From NCBI GenBank assembly GCA_035565775.1, contig DATMRW010000009.1, positions 74,598 through 138,597 of the forward strand: 64,000 bases of DNA. Reading direction: 5' to 3'. Of this stretch, positions 16,671 to 26,029 are shown piece by piece (positions within the stretch are counted from its first letter, which is position 1; every line of letters starts with the position of its first letter). The notes beneath the pieces were generated by a model. The model saw nothing but the letters and a program-made list of their open reading frames with translations, was not told the origin of the DNA and ran no database searches. The translations under genes were made by a program, and so were the position numbers. Source of the stretch: PRO6 sp035565775 (lineage in GTDB: Bacteria; Pseudomonadota; Alphaproteobacteria; Rhizobiales; Xanthobacteraceae).

Positions 16671-19600
16671 CTAGATCATTTCCACCGACATCACACCGGA
16701 AACCGCCTTGATCGCGCCCGCGATCTGCGGCGAGAGCCGGTAGTTGCCGGGAAGCCGCACCTCTACCTCGGTTTCGAGATCGAGCAGCATCACCAGCGAT
16801 ACGTTGCCGGCGCCGTCCCGCGCCACCGGCACCGGCTGAGGCGTGCCGCTGCCGTCGGGCGGCGACAGGCGCTTGGCGATCGAGTCCAGCGGCCTGGTAT
16901 CGCGCACGAAGATGCGCAGGCCCTTGGAGGTTTTCGCCGCCGCCTTGTCCAACAGCTCGACGCTCTGGATCCGCGCCCGCACCTCCTCGCCCTGCAACTC
17001 GGCGGCGAGGCTGAGCAGCACCGCTGTGCCGGGCTCAAGGAGATCGCGATACATCCCGAGCGTCTCGGAAAACAGCACCGCCTCGAAATGGCCGGTCGGG
17101 TCCGACAGGCCGATGATGCCCATCTTGTTGCCGGTCTTGGTGCGACGCTCCTGCCGCGTCAGCACCGTCGCGGCGACCTTGCCTGCGGTGTGGCCGGCTT
17201 TGACCGCGCGCGCGAATTCGGCCCAGCTCTGCACCCGCAGGCGCTTGAGGGCCACCGCGTAGTCGTCGAGCGGGTGGCCGCTGAGGAAGAAGCCGACCGC
17301 ATCGTATTCGCGCTGCAGCCGCTCGCCGGGCAGCCAGCCCTCGACCGCGGGCAGCACCACCGTCGGCGCATCGGACATGCCGCCAAACATGTCGTTCTGA
17401 CCCGAGGTCAGCGCATTGTGGCTGCGCTGGCAGGCTGCGAGAATGACATCGGCACCTTCGAACAGGCTGGCGCGGTTCGGCTCCAGCTCATCGAACGCGC
17501 CGGCGGCGGTGAGACTTTCCAGCACGCGCTTGTTGATCGCCTTGGGCGGTACGCGCGAGGCGAAATCGGCGATCGAGGAAAATTTCTTGTTGCCGCGCGC
17601 CTCGACGATCTGTTCGACCGCCTGCGCGCCGACGCCCTTCAGCGCCGCGAGCGAATAGTAGATCGTGTTCTCGCCGACGGTGAACGTGGCGTCGCTGTTG
17701 TTGATCGACGGCGGCTCGACCTTGATGCCGAGACGCTGCGCCTCGGAGCGGAATTCCGAGAGCTTGTCGGTGTTGCTCATGTCGAGCGTCATCGACGCCG
17801 CAAGAAACTCCACCGGATAGTGCGCCTTCATGTAGGCGGTCTGGTACGACACCAGCGCATAGGCCGCCGCGTGGCTCTTGTTGAAGCCGTAGTCGGCGAA
17901 CTTGGCGAGCAGCTCGAAGATCGTGTCGGCCTGCTCTTTCGCGACGTTGTTCTTGACCGCGCCCTCGACGAAGATGGCGCGCTGCTTCTCCATCTCGGCG
18001 CGGATCTTCTTACCCATCGCGCGGCGCAGCAGGTCGGCGTCGCCGAGCGAATAGCCCGACATCACCTGCGCGATCTGCATCACCTGCTCCTGGTAGATGA
18101 TGACGCCGAAGGTTTCCTTGAGGATCGGCTCCAGCATCGGATGCAGGTATTCCGGCTCCTCCTCGCCATGCTTGCGCGCGCAATAGGTCGGGATGTTCGC
18201 CATGGGGCCCGGCCGATAGAGCGCGACCAGCGCGATGACATCCTCGAGGCGGTCGGGGCGCATATCGACCAGCGCCCGCCGCATGCCCTGGCTTTCAACC
18301 TGGAACACGCCGACCACATCGCCGCGCGACAGCATCGCAAAGGTTTCAGCGTCGTCGAGCGGCAGCTGATCGAGATTGATATGGACGTTGCGCTGCTTCA
18401 ACAGCTTGACGGCGACATCGAGCACCGTCAGCGTTTTGAGGCCGAGGAAGTCGAACTTGACGAGGCCCGCCGGCTCGACCCACTTCATGTTGAACTGCGT
18501 CACCGGCATATCGGATTTCGGATCGCGATACATCGGCACGAGTTCGTGCAGCGGACGGTCGCCGATCACGATGCCGGCGGCGTGGGTGGAGGCGTGGCGG
18601 CTGAGGCCTTCGAGCTTCTGCGCGATCGCGAAAGCCTGCGCCACGATGGGGTCTTCGTCGCGCGCCGCCTGCAGTTTCGGCTCGCCCTCGATGGCCTCCT
18701 TCAGCGTCACCGGCGCGGCGGGGTTTTGCGGGACGAGCTTGGTGAGCTTGTCGACCTGCCCGTAGGGCATCTGCAGCACGCGGCCGACGTCGCGCAGCAC
18801 GCCGCGCGCCTGCAGCGTTCCGAAGGTGATGATCTGCGCGACCTGCTCGCTGCCGTAGCGCCGCTGCACATAGCGGATCACCTCGTCGCGGCGATCCTGG
18901 CAGAAGTCGATGTCGAAGTCCGGCATCGAGACGCGCTCGGGATTGAGAAAGCGCTCGAACAGGAGGCCGAACCGCAGCGGATCGAGATCGGTGATGGTCA
19001 GGGCATAGGCGACCAGCGAGCCCGCGCCCGAGCCGCGGCCCGGCCCGACCGGGATGCCCTGCATCTTGCCCCACTTGATGAAGTCGGCAACGATCAGGAA
19101 GTAGCCGGAATACTGCATCCGCATGATGACGTTGAGCTCGAACTCGAGCCGCTTGCGGTAGTCCTCCTCGGACAGACCCTCGGCAAGGCCGTGCACCTTG
19201 AGCCGAAGCGCCAGCCCCTCCTCGGCCTGCCGGCACAGTTCTTCCGCTTCCGCCTTGGCCGCATCGGCGGCCTCGCTGCCGGTGCCCGCGCCAACGGTGA
19301 AGTGCGGCAGGATCGGCTTGCGCTTCATCGCGCGATAGGCGCAGCGCTGCGCAATCTCCACCGTGGAGGCCAGCGCCTCCGGCAGGTCGGCGAACAGCAC
19401 GGCCATTTCAGCGCGGCTCTTGAAGCGGTGCTCGGGCGTCAGCTGCCGGCGATCGGTCTCGGCGATGTAGCGACCGCCGGCGATGCACAGCAGCGCGTCA
19501 TGCGCCTCATAGTCATCGGATTTGGCAAAGTACGGCTCGTTGGTGGCGACCAGCGGCAGGCCGTTGCGGTAGGCGAGATCGATCAGGCCGCCCTCGGCCA

Positions 19601-20213
19601 TGCGCTCGCGCTCGAGGCCGTGGCGCTGCAATTCGACATAGAGGCGGTCACCGAAGATCGCCTGCAATTCGGACAGGCGGTTCGTCGCAATGTCGGGCCG
19701 GTCCGCGGCGAGCGCCTGCGAGATCGCGCCATCGGGGCCTCCGGTCAGCGCAATGATGTCGCCGGCGTTCTCGCGCAGCCAGTCGAGCAAAACATGCGGC
19801 TGATCGACCGTCTCCAGGAACGCGCGCGAACTCAGCCGCATCAGGTTGAGATAGCCGGCCTCGCGCGCGGCCAGCAGCACGATCCGCCCCGGCCCTGTCG
19901 GCATCGCGCTGCGGCCCACGGCCTCGCGATCGCCGAAATCCACTGCGAGCGAGCAGCCGACGATCGGCTGGATGCCCGCGCCCGCCATCTTGTCGGAGAA
20001 TTCGAGCGCGCCGAACATGTTGTCGATGTCGGTCAGCGCGAGCGCCGGCTGCTTGTCGTCCTTGGCAAGGCCGACCAGCCGCCCCACCGTGATCGCGCCC
20101 TGCAGCAGCGAATAGGCCGAATGCGTGTGCAGGTGGACGAAGCCCGGACTGGTGGCGAGCGCCTGAACGCCGGACGAAGGAGATGCGGGGACGGCGGCGG
20201 AATTTGCGGACAT
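16671..20213 (-). CDS. dnaE: DNA polymerase III subunit alpha (replicative DnaE)
   Basis: Catalytic subunit of the replicative polymerase. The 1180 residues begin with a PHP domain (FVHLHTHSAYSLLQGAI near residue 25), then the polymerase core with the catalytic aspartates in SMPDFDIDFCQD, the palm/fingers segment VGPGRGSGAGSLVAYA, helix-hairpin-helix region (LKGVGAQAVEQI) and a C-terminal OB fold and tail. Length and motifs fit DnaE1 rather than the shorter error-prone ImuC/DnaE2 form. The start at 20213 (MSANSAAV) is preferred over 20288, whose extra N-terminus is Cys-rich and not conserved in kind; the ribosome site is weak. Confidence 0.96.
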   Translation of the reverse strand: MSANSAAVPASPSSGVQALATSPGFVHLHTHSAYSLLQGAITVGRLVGLAKDDKQPALALTDIDNMFGALEFSDKMAGAGIQPIVGCSLAVDFGDREAVGRSAMPTGPGRIVLLAAREAGYLNLMRLSSRAFLETVDQPHVLLDWLRENAGDIIALTGGPDGAISQALAADRPDIATNRLSELQAIFGDRLYVELQRHGLERERMAEGGLIDLAYRNGLPLVATNEPYFAKSDDYEAHDALLCIAGGRYIAETDRRQLTPEHRFKSRAEMAVLFADLPEALASTVEIAQRCAYRAMKRKPILPHFTVGAGTGSEAADAAKAEAEELCRQAEEGLALRLKVHGLAEGLSEEDYRKRLEFELNVIMRMQYSGYFLIVADFIKWGKMQGIPVGPGRGSGAGSLVAYALTITDLDPLRFGLLFERFLNPERVSMPDFDIDFCQDRRDEVIRYVQRRYGSEQVAQIITFGTLQARGVLRDVGRVLQMPYGQVDKLTKLVPQNPAAPVTLKEAIEGEPKLQAARDEDPIVAQAFAIAQKLEGLSRHASTHAAGIVIGDRPLHELVPMYRDPKSDMPVTQFNMKWVEPAGLVKFDFLGLKTLTVLDVAVKLLKQRNVHINLDQLPLDDAETFAMLSRGDVVGVFQVESQGMRRALVDMRPDRLEDVIALVALYRPGPMANIPTYCARKHGEEEPEYLHPMLEPILKETFGVIIYQEQVMQIAQVMSGYSLGDADLLRRAMGKKIRAEMEKQRAIFVEGAVKNNVAKEQADTIFELLAKFADYGFNKSHAAAYALVSYQTAYMKAHYPVEFLAASMTLDMSNTDKLSEFRSEAQRLGIKVEPPSINNSDATFTVGENTIYYSLAALKGVGAQAVEQIVEARGNKKFSSIADFASRVPPKAINKRVLESLTAAGAFDELEPNRASLFEGADVILAACQRSHNALTSGQNDMFGGMSDAPTVVLPAVEGWLPGERLQREYDAVGFFLSGHPLDDYAVALKRLRVQSWAEFARAVKAGHTAGKVAATVLTRQERRTKTGNKMGIIGLSDPTGHFEAVLFSETLGMYRDLLEPGTAVLLSLAAELQGEEVRARIQSVELLDKAAAKTSKGLRIFVRDTRPLDSIAKRLSPPDGSGTPQPVPVARDGAGNVSLVMLLDLETEVEVRLPGNYRLSPQIAGAIKAVSGVMSVEMI

Positions 20214-20409
20214 GGCCAGCGGCACTCGACAGCAGCAGACGGAACTTCGGAGTTCGGAGGATGTGGGCCGATAACTAGCCCGGTCCATTGCGGGCGTCGA
20301 CTCAAGCCTTCCGTATCGTGCCGCCTGCCCGCCGCACTGTCCAATGTCCGCAGCCGCCCGCGGACATTATGCCCAACTTGGTGGCCCCTTCCTCCCGGGG
20401 CCGGAACCG

Positions 20410-20511
20410 TCAGACGAAGTGCGGAATGAGCTGCGCCCAGACCGCCAACATTCCCACGAACATCACGAGCGCCGCCAATGCCGCTGCCTCTTCAACAAAC
20501 ATCTTGAACAT
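20410..20511 (-). CDS. 33-aa single-span membrane protein under double LexA box (SidA-like candidate)
   Basis: A very short reading frame of 33 codons plus stop with an excellent ribosome site: GGAGG, six bases, ATG at 20511. The product begins MFKMFVEEAAAL, has one hydrophobic helix (residues about 9-29) and ends WAQLIPHFV, the composition of a small inner-membrane protein. Its promoter region (20535-20576) carries two alphaproteobacterial LexA boxes, so it should be induced by DNA damage. Caulobacter SidA is a 29-residue, LexA-controlled inner-membrane inhibitor of division; this protein has the same size class and control, but I see no clear sequence identity, so the analogy is an inference. 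dnaE follows 196 bases downstream on the same strand. Confidence 0.7.
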   Translation of the reverse strand: MFKMFVEEAAALAALVMFVGMLAVWAQLIPHFV

Positions 20512-20534
20512 GTCGTGCCTCCGGCTTAGAAGAA

Positions 20535-20549
20535 GAACATACAAGGAAC
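20535..20549 (-). promoter_or_regulatory. LexA box 1 (GTTC-N7-GTTC)
   Basis: On the minus strand GTTC, seven bases, GTTC: the alphaproteobacterial SOS operator. It lies 24-38 bases upstream of the ATG of the 33-aa gene and would cover the transcription start. Confidence 0.75.
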
Positions 20550-20576
20550 ATTGTTCTTCTTTTGTTCTAAAGTCAA
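20548..20576 (-). promoter_or_regulatory. Candidate promoter of the 33-aa gene
   Basis: TTGACT (20576-20571) is followed after 17 bases by CAATGT (20553-20548) on the minus strand. The -35 is strong and the -10 weak. LexA box 2 fills the spacer, so LexA bound there would block RNA polymerase. Confidence 0.45.
20553..20567 (+). promoter_or_regulatory. LexA box 2 (GTTC-N7-GTTC)
   Basis: A second exact GTTC-N7-GTTC, on the plus strand, three bases from box 1. The two boxes together form four half-sites arranged head to head over 33 bases, falling between the candidate -35 and -10 of the micro-gene promoter. Confidence 0.75.
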
Positions 20577-20603
20577 TCTTTGAGTTGACCTCCCGCCGGG
20601 GCC

Positions 20604-20633
20604 CTGACCGTTAAGCCTAACAGGGCGTTATAT
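20604..20633 (+). promoter_or_regulatory. Candidate promoter of the DUF3551 gene
   Basis: CTGACC (20604-20609) and TTATAT (20628-20633) are 18 bases apart on the plus strand, about 65 bases upstream of the ATG at 20699. Confidence 0.35.
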
Positions 20634-20698
20634 ATCGGAAGGATGTCCCGGAACGCCGGACGGCCGGCGGTGTCCGCGCGCCGCACGGGAGAACGACG

Positions 20699-21066
20699 AT
20701 GTATCGCTCAGGCATCAATCGGAAACGGAATCGGGCAGTGCTGGCCCCGGCCCTGCTCCGGGCGGCAAATCCCTCGCGCGCCGGCGCCTGCATCATCGCG
20801 CTGGCCCTCGCGGCAAGCGGCGGCCTCGTAGCGCTTGGCCTCGGCGCTATCCCGGCCCGAGCCGAGATCAACTACCCGGTCTGCCTGCGGGTCTACGGCT
20901 CGCCGACCTATAGCGAGTGCCGTTATACGTCGATCGCGCAGTGCAAAATGTCCGCCAGCGGCCGCTCGGCGGACTGCTATGTCGATCCGTTCTACACGCC
21001 GAACCCGAGCCCCCCGCCTCCGGCGCGCAGTCGCCGCAGCGGGCGTGCGCCGCACGAGATGGGCTA

Positions 21067-21070
<4 letters not shown>
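20699..21070 (+). CDS. DUF3551 family secreted protein
   Basis: A 123-residue protein with a long charged N-terminus followed by a hydrophobic segment (residues 28-54, ending PARAE), consistent with a signal peptide, and the DUF3551 core: NYPVCLRVYG, then ECRYTSIAQCKMSASGR, with four conserved cysteines and a Pro-rich tail. The family is abundant in Bradyrhizobium-type genomes and has no known function. GGAG stands eight bases before the ATG. Its TAG stop overlaps the TAG of the convergent lolD gene in the sequence CTAG. Confidence 0.85.
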
Positions 21071-21765
<695 letters not shown>

Positions 21766-21772
21766 CACGCCC

Positions 21773-23041
21773 TCACTCGTATCGCAGCGCATCGACGGGA
21801 TCGAGCCGCGCCGCCCGCCACGACGGATAGAGCGTCGCGAGGAAGGACAGCGTCAGCGCCATGATCACCACCGCAGCCGTTTCGCCCGGCGCGATCTCGG
21901 CCGGAAGCTTCGACAGGAAATACAGTTCCGGCGAGAACAATTCGGTATTGGTCATCCATGACAGGAACTGGCGGATCGACTCGATATTGAGGCAGATCAC
22001 CAGCCCGACGAGAAAACCGACCAGCGTGCCGACGACGCCGATCGACGCGCCGGTGATGAAGAAAATGCGCATGATCGAGCCCTGCGATGCACCCATGGTG
22101 CGCAGAATCGCGATGTCGCTGCCCTTGTCCTTCACCAGCATGATCAGGCCCGAGACGATGTTCAGCGCGGCCACGAGCACGATCAGGGTCAGGATCAAAA
22201 ACATCACGTTGCGCTCGACCTGCAGCGCGTTGAAGAAGGTCGAATTGCGCTGGCGCCAGTCGACCAGAAAGATCGGCCGCCCCGCCGCTTCCGTCACCAT
22301 CTTGCGGTAGCTGTCGATGCGGTCGGGATTGTCGGTGAACACCTCGATCGCGGTCACGTCGTTGTTGCGGTTGAAATAGGCCTGCGCCTCGGTGATCGGC
22401 ATGAAGACGAAGGTGCCGTCATATTCCGACATGCCGATCTCGAACACGGCGGCGATGCGATAGGACTTGATCCGCGGCGTCGTCCCCATCGGCGTCACCG
22501 CGCCGCGCGGCGCGACCAGCGAGACGTTGTCGCCGGCATGCACCGAAAGCTGATCGGCCAGACGGCGGCCGATGGCGATGGCTTGCCCCTCGTCAAAGCC
22601 TTCCAGCGTCCCCTGCTTGAGGTTCTTGGTGATCGAGGTGAGCTTGTTGAGGTCGTCGGCGCGAACGCCGCGCACCAGCACGCCCGATGCGTTGAACGGC
22701 GACGAGGCGAGCGCCTGCCCGTCCACCACCGGCGCGGCAAGGCGAATGCCCGCCACCTGGTTGATGCGCTCGGAGACTTCCTTCCAGTCGGTCAGCGGGC
22801 TCTCGAGCGGCTGCACGACGATGTGGCCGTTGAGGCCGAGGATCTTGTCGAGCAGTTCCTTGCGGAAGCCGTTCATCACGGCCATTACGATGATCAGGGT
22901 GGCGACCCCGAGCATGATGCCGAGGAACGAGAACCCGGCGATGACGGAAATAAACCCTTCCTTGCGGCGGGCGCGGAGATAGCGCCCCGACAGCATCCAT
23001 TCGAAGGGGGCAAAAGGTCGGGTCCGGACTGGTTCGCTCAT
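21773..23041 (-). CDS. lolC: Lipoprotein-releasing ABC transporter permease LolC/LolE
   Basis: Permease of the Lol system. The 422-residue form (start at 23041, MSEPVRT) has an N-terminal membrane helix (GFISVIAGFSFLGIMLGVATLII), a large periplasmic domain, and three C-terminal membrane helices ending in the FtsX-type core with TLYPSWRAARLDPVDAL. Many alphaproteobacteria carry a single LolC/E protein, as here. An ATG at 23053 with GAGG close upstream is an alternative start; the frame continues to 23134 without a ribosome site. Confidence 0.93.
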   Translation of the reverse strand: MSEPVRTRPFAPFEWMLSGRYLRARRKEGFISVIAGFSFLGIMLGVATLIIVMAVMNGFRKELLDKILGLNGHIVVQPLESPLTDWKEVSERINQVAGIRLAAPVVDGQALASSPFNASGVLVRGVRADDLNKLTSITKNLKQGTLEGFDEGQAIAIGRRLADQLSVHAGDNVSLVAPRGAVTPMGTTPRIKSYRIAAVFEIGMSEYDGTFVFMPITEAQAYFNRNNDVTAIEVFTDNPDRIDSYRKMVTEAAGRPIFLVDWRQRNSTFFNALQVERNVMFLILTLIVLVAALNIVSGLIMLVKDKGSDIAILRTMGASQGSIMRIFFITGASIGVVGTLVGFLVGLVICLNIESIRQFLSWMTNTELFSPELYFLSKLPAEIAPGETAAVVIMALTLSFLATLYPSWRAARLDPVDALRYE

Positions 23042-23153
23042 GGCTTTATCCATGCCTCGTCTGACCCGAGATTCGGGCCGAATCTGAGGCCGACTACGCG
23101 GCAATGAAGACAAACCGAAGGCTTGTCCCCCCAATCAGTCACCCGGGCCTGCC

Positions 23154-24473
23154 TCATGCCGTCAGCCGCGCCACTGCATCCTGCGGCGAGAGCAGTTCCC
23201 GCTTGCCGTCAGCGCGACGCTTCAGCTCGACCTTGCCTTCGGCGAGCCCCTTCGGTCCCACCATCAACTGCCACGGAATGCCGATCAGGTCGGCGGTGGC
23301 GAACTTGCCGCCCGGCCGCTGGTCGGTGTCGTCGTAGAGCACATCGATGCCCTTGGCGGTCAGCTCGCGATAAAGCTGCTCACAGGCGGTGTCGGTCTCG
23401 CTCGATCCCTGCTTGAGGTTGAGCAGCGCGACGCGGAACGGCGCCACTTCGTCCGGCCAGATGATGCCGGCCTCGTCGTGGCTCGCCTCGATGATCGCGC
23501 CGACGAGCCGCGACACGCCGATGCCGTAGGAGCCGCCGTGAATCGGACGCTCCGTGCCGTCCGGCCCGGTGACGAGCGCGCGCATGCTCTCGGAATATTT
23601 GGTGCCGAAATAGAAGATCTGGCCGACCTCGATGCCGCGCGTCTCGACGCGCTTCTCGAGCGGCACCTCGGCGTCGTAGCGGACCGGATCGTGCACGTCC
23701 TCGGTCGCCGCATAGAGCGACGTCCACTGGTTGACGACCTTGGTCAGGTCGCCGTCATAGTCAAAATTCTCGTCCGGCACCGGCAGTTCGAGCACGTCGC
23801 GATTGCAGTACACGCCCGACTCGCCGGTCGAGGCCAGCACGATGAATTCGTGGCTGAGGTCGCCGCCGATCGGGCCGGTCTCGGCGCGCATCGGAATGGC
23901 CTTCAGCCCCATCCGGGAATAGGTCCGCAGATAGGCAACGAACATCTTGTTGTAGGCGACGCGGGCGGCGGCCTCGTCCACGTCGAACGAGTAGCCGTCC
24001 TTCATCAAGAACTCGCGGCCGCGCATGACGCCGAAACGGGGGCGCTGCTCGTCACGGAACTTCCACTGGATGTGGAAGAGGTTGAGCGGCAGGCTCTTGT
24101 ACGACTTCACGTAGCCGCGGAAAATCTCGGTGATCATCTCCTCGTTGGTCGGACCGTAGAGGAGTTCGCGCTTATGACGATCCTGGATGCGCAGCATCTC
24201 GGGGCCGTAGGCGTCATAACGGCCGCTCTCGCGCCACAGGTCGGCGAGTTGCAGGGTCGGCATCAGCAATTCGTTGGCACCGGCGCGTTCCTGCTCCTCC
24301 CGGACGATCTGCTCAATCTTCTTGAGAACGCGGAAACCGAGCGGCAGCCAGGCATAGATCCCCGCCGCCTCCTGGCGCAGCATGCCGGCGCGCAGCATCA
24401 ACCGATGCGACACGATCTCGGCCTCCTTCGGGGTTTCCTTGAGGATGGGCAGGAAGAAACGCGACAATCGCAT
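23154..24473 (-). CDS. proS: Prolyl-tRNA synthetase, short form without editing insert
   Basis: Charges tRNA-Pro. Class II motifs are seen: the N-terminal SRFFLPILKETPKEAEIVSH, motif 2 around FRDEQRPRFGVMRGREF, and motif 3 GIGVSRLVGAIIE, followed by an anticodon-binding domain. At 439 residues it lacks the ~180-residue INS editing domain of the E. coli enzyme (572 aa), as is usual for alphaproteobacterial ProRS, so Ala-tRNA-Pro must be cleared by another factor. The start at 24473 (MRLSRFF) matches the family; the frame open to 24557 does not. Confidence 0.95.
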   Translation of the reverse strand: MRLSRFFLPILKETPKEAEIVSHRLMLRAGMLRQEAAGIYAWLPLGFRVLKKIEQIVREEQERAGANELLMPTLQLADLWRESGRYDAYGPEMLRIQDRHKRELLYGPTNEEMITEIFRGYVKSYKSLPLNLFHIQWKFRDEQRPRFGVMRGREFLMKDGYSFDVDEAAARVAYNKMFVAYLRTYSRMGLKAIPMRAETGPIGGDLSHEFIVLASTGESGVYCNRDVLELPVPDENFDYDGDLTKVVNQWTSLYAATEDVHDPVRYDAEVPLEKRVETRGIEVGQIFYFGTKYSESMRALVTGPDGTERPIHGGSYGIGVSRLVGAIIEASHDEAGIIWPDEVAPFRVALLNLKQGSSETDTACEQLYRELTAKGIDVLYDDTDQRPGGKFATADLIGIPWQLMVGPKGLAEGKVELKRRADGKRELLSPQDAVARLTA

Positions 24474-24775
24474 GGGGATGCTCAAGAATCGGAAAATGAT
24501 GGGACGGGTGCAGTGAAACCGGATCGGGCACCAAAACACAAGGGCAACGCCCGCCACCAGCCAATAAACGTCTGGATGGGAGATGCCTTGCGCGGGGCCT
24601 TGACTGATCCGCCGGACCTGTATGACAGGTCCGGCGGATCATCTCAAATCAAACGGCTTTTTAGGGGCATCGGCTCAGCGGCCTCGGCCGGATCGTCGGG
24701 ATTTTTGCCCGCGCCAAAATTGTAGTGGTGGGCGGATACAAGCCGCCGCCACCATCAGCGCGCCGCGATGTCGGC
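24474..24775. other. proS / PCu(A)C gene interval (302 bases)
   Basis: No gene is supported here. The interval holds the long perfect hairpin at 24605-24641 and presumably the proS promoter, which I cannot pick out. Confidence 0.5.
24605..24641 (-). terminator. 17-bp perfect hairpin after the copper chaperone gene
   Basis: TGATCCGCCGGACCTGT is followed by a 3-base loop and its exact inverse complement. It is placed 135 bases beyond the stop of the PCu(A)C gene. There is no T-run on either side, so its role as a terminator is unproven; it could be a repeat-type palindrome. Confidence 0.4.
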
Positions 24776-25318
24776 TCACTTCGACGAGTGCGAGCCGGCG
24801 CCCTTGCCCTGCTCGTGGCCGCCGCCATGGCCGTGGCCGTGATCGTGTTCGGCCGCCTTGGCACCGACGCTGCGGACATCGAAGGTGACATCAACCTTGC
24901 CGGCCTTGGCGAATTCGAGCGTGACCGGCAGCTTTTCTCCGGCCTTGAGCGGGTGCTTGAGGCCCATGAACATCACGTGGTAGCCGCCCGGCGCGAGCGT
25001 GACGGATTTGCCGGGCTCGATCGCGAGGCCCTTTTCGAGTTCACGCATGGTCATGACGCCGTTGTTCATCGCCATCTCGTGAACTTCGACCTTGCTGGCG
25101 GCCTCGGTCGTGCCGCCGATGAGGCGGTCTTCCGCGGTCCCCTTGTTCTCGATCACGAGATAGCCCCCGCCGACCTTCGCCCCGCCCGGCGTCGCCCGGC
25201 TCCACGGCTGCGAGATCACGAGATCGCCCGCCTTCGTCTCCTGCGCCTGCGCCGGAAGGCTGAACATTGCCGAAGCCGAAACGAGGGCGGCAGCGGTGAG
25301 AGTGAAAATGGTTTTCAT
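24776..25318 (-). CDS. Periplasmic copper chaperone PCu(A)C family
   Basis: Delivers Cu(I) to the CuA or CuB site of cytochrome oxidase, or otherwise handles periplasmic copper. The 180-residue protein has a signal peptide (cleaved after LPAQA), and the family copper motif: His80, Met91, His114 and Met116 (VHEMAMNNGVMTMRE and GGYHVMFMGL). A His-rich tail (HDHGHGHGGGH) may add metal binding. It follows a DUF2946 gene 116 bases upstream on the same strand, a pairing common in copper loci of this group. Confidence 0.92.
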   Translation of the reverse strand: MKTIFTLTAAALVSASAMFSLPAQAQETKAGDLVISQPWSRATPGGAKVGGGYLVIENKGTAEDRLIGGTTEAASKVEVHEMAMNNGVMTMRELEKGLAIEPGKSVTLAPGGYHVMFMGLKHPLKAGEKLPVTLEFAKAGKVDVTFDVRSVGAKAAEHDHGHGHGGGHEQGKGAGSHSSK

Positions 25319-25434
25319 GAGAATTGTCCTTTGATTGATTCATTGCCGATCCGCCCGAAACCTTCGGGCGAAGGGTCACGGCATCGGCTGATCGATTTTG
25401 CTGCAGCACGAATCGCCGCTTTGAAAACGCTGGC

Positions 25435-25809
25435 TCACGCCGCCGAGGGCGGCGCCCGCGCCTTGGCGTTCGAATCGATTCGAAGGACAGGACCGGCCGG
25501 GCTGTGACCCGACCATGAAACCGCGGCGAGCCGCGGATAAATCGGCGCGACATGCGCCGCCGATGACGTGTCCGCCAGCGGCGTGCCGCCGAAAACCGGC
25601 GCGCAAATCCCGCAACAGCCGCCAAGCGGCGATTGCTGGGCCGGAGCCGAGCGGTTCCCCTCCCGCTTCATCTCGGAGCAGAGCTCCGCGAAACGGATCG
25701 GGTCGGCTACCGCCGAGGCGAAGGCGAAGAACGCGAAGAGCGGCGCAAACCCATTCAGGGTGACCGCCAAAATGGCAATCGGGAGAAACCGTCCCGCTCG
25801 CTGACGCAT
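25435..25809 (-). CDS. DUF2946-family protein
   Basis: A 124-residue protein with an N-terminal hydrophobic segment (IAILAVTLNGFAPLFAFFAF) followed by a Cys-containing region (LCSEMK, then GGCCGICAP) and a C-terminal NAKARAPP. This arrangement and its position before a PCu(A)C gene suggest DUF2946, a family found in copper loci; the cysteines could bind copper. ATG at 25809 is chosen because GGAG stands nine bases upstream; the next Met upstream (25824) has no ribosome site. Codon use and a competing frame (25376-25891) make this somewhat uncertain. Confidence 0.7.
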   Translation of the reverse strand: MRQRAGRFLPIAILAVTLNGFAPLFAFFAFASAVADPIRFAELCSEMKREGNRSAPAQQSPLGGCCGICAPVFGGTPLADTSSAAHVAPIYPRLAAVSWSGHSPAGPVLRIDSNAKARAPPSAA

Positions 25810-26029
25810 CACAGATCGCTCCATTCGCTTGTGGGCTCGGTAACACGCAACTCCCCGGAAGTCGAGAAAAGTGACCGTTTCTCAATGCCAAAGGGCGGAC
25901 ATCAACACAGCGAAATCGTGCAAAGGTATTTGGGTGGCGTCAAAAAACTTCATTCCCAAATCCGCCGGATTTTTGAACATTCGTTGCCTTAATTGATGAC
26001 ATAACGAAAATCATCGGTTACGCTTTTGA

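Noticed and set aside
16518..20429. 1303-codon open frame on the plus strand opposite dnaE
   Set aside because: Mirror of dnaE caused by high GC at third positions; the translation is Arg/His/Asp-rich with no family features, whereas the minus strand carries all DnaE motifs.
25376..25891. Alternative frame over the DUF2946 gene
   Set aside because: The 25435-25809 frame has a ribosome site, a signal-like segment and a family-like C-terminus; the alternative has none.
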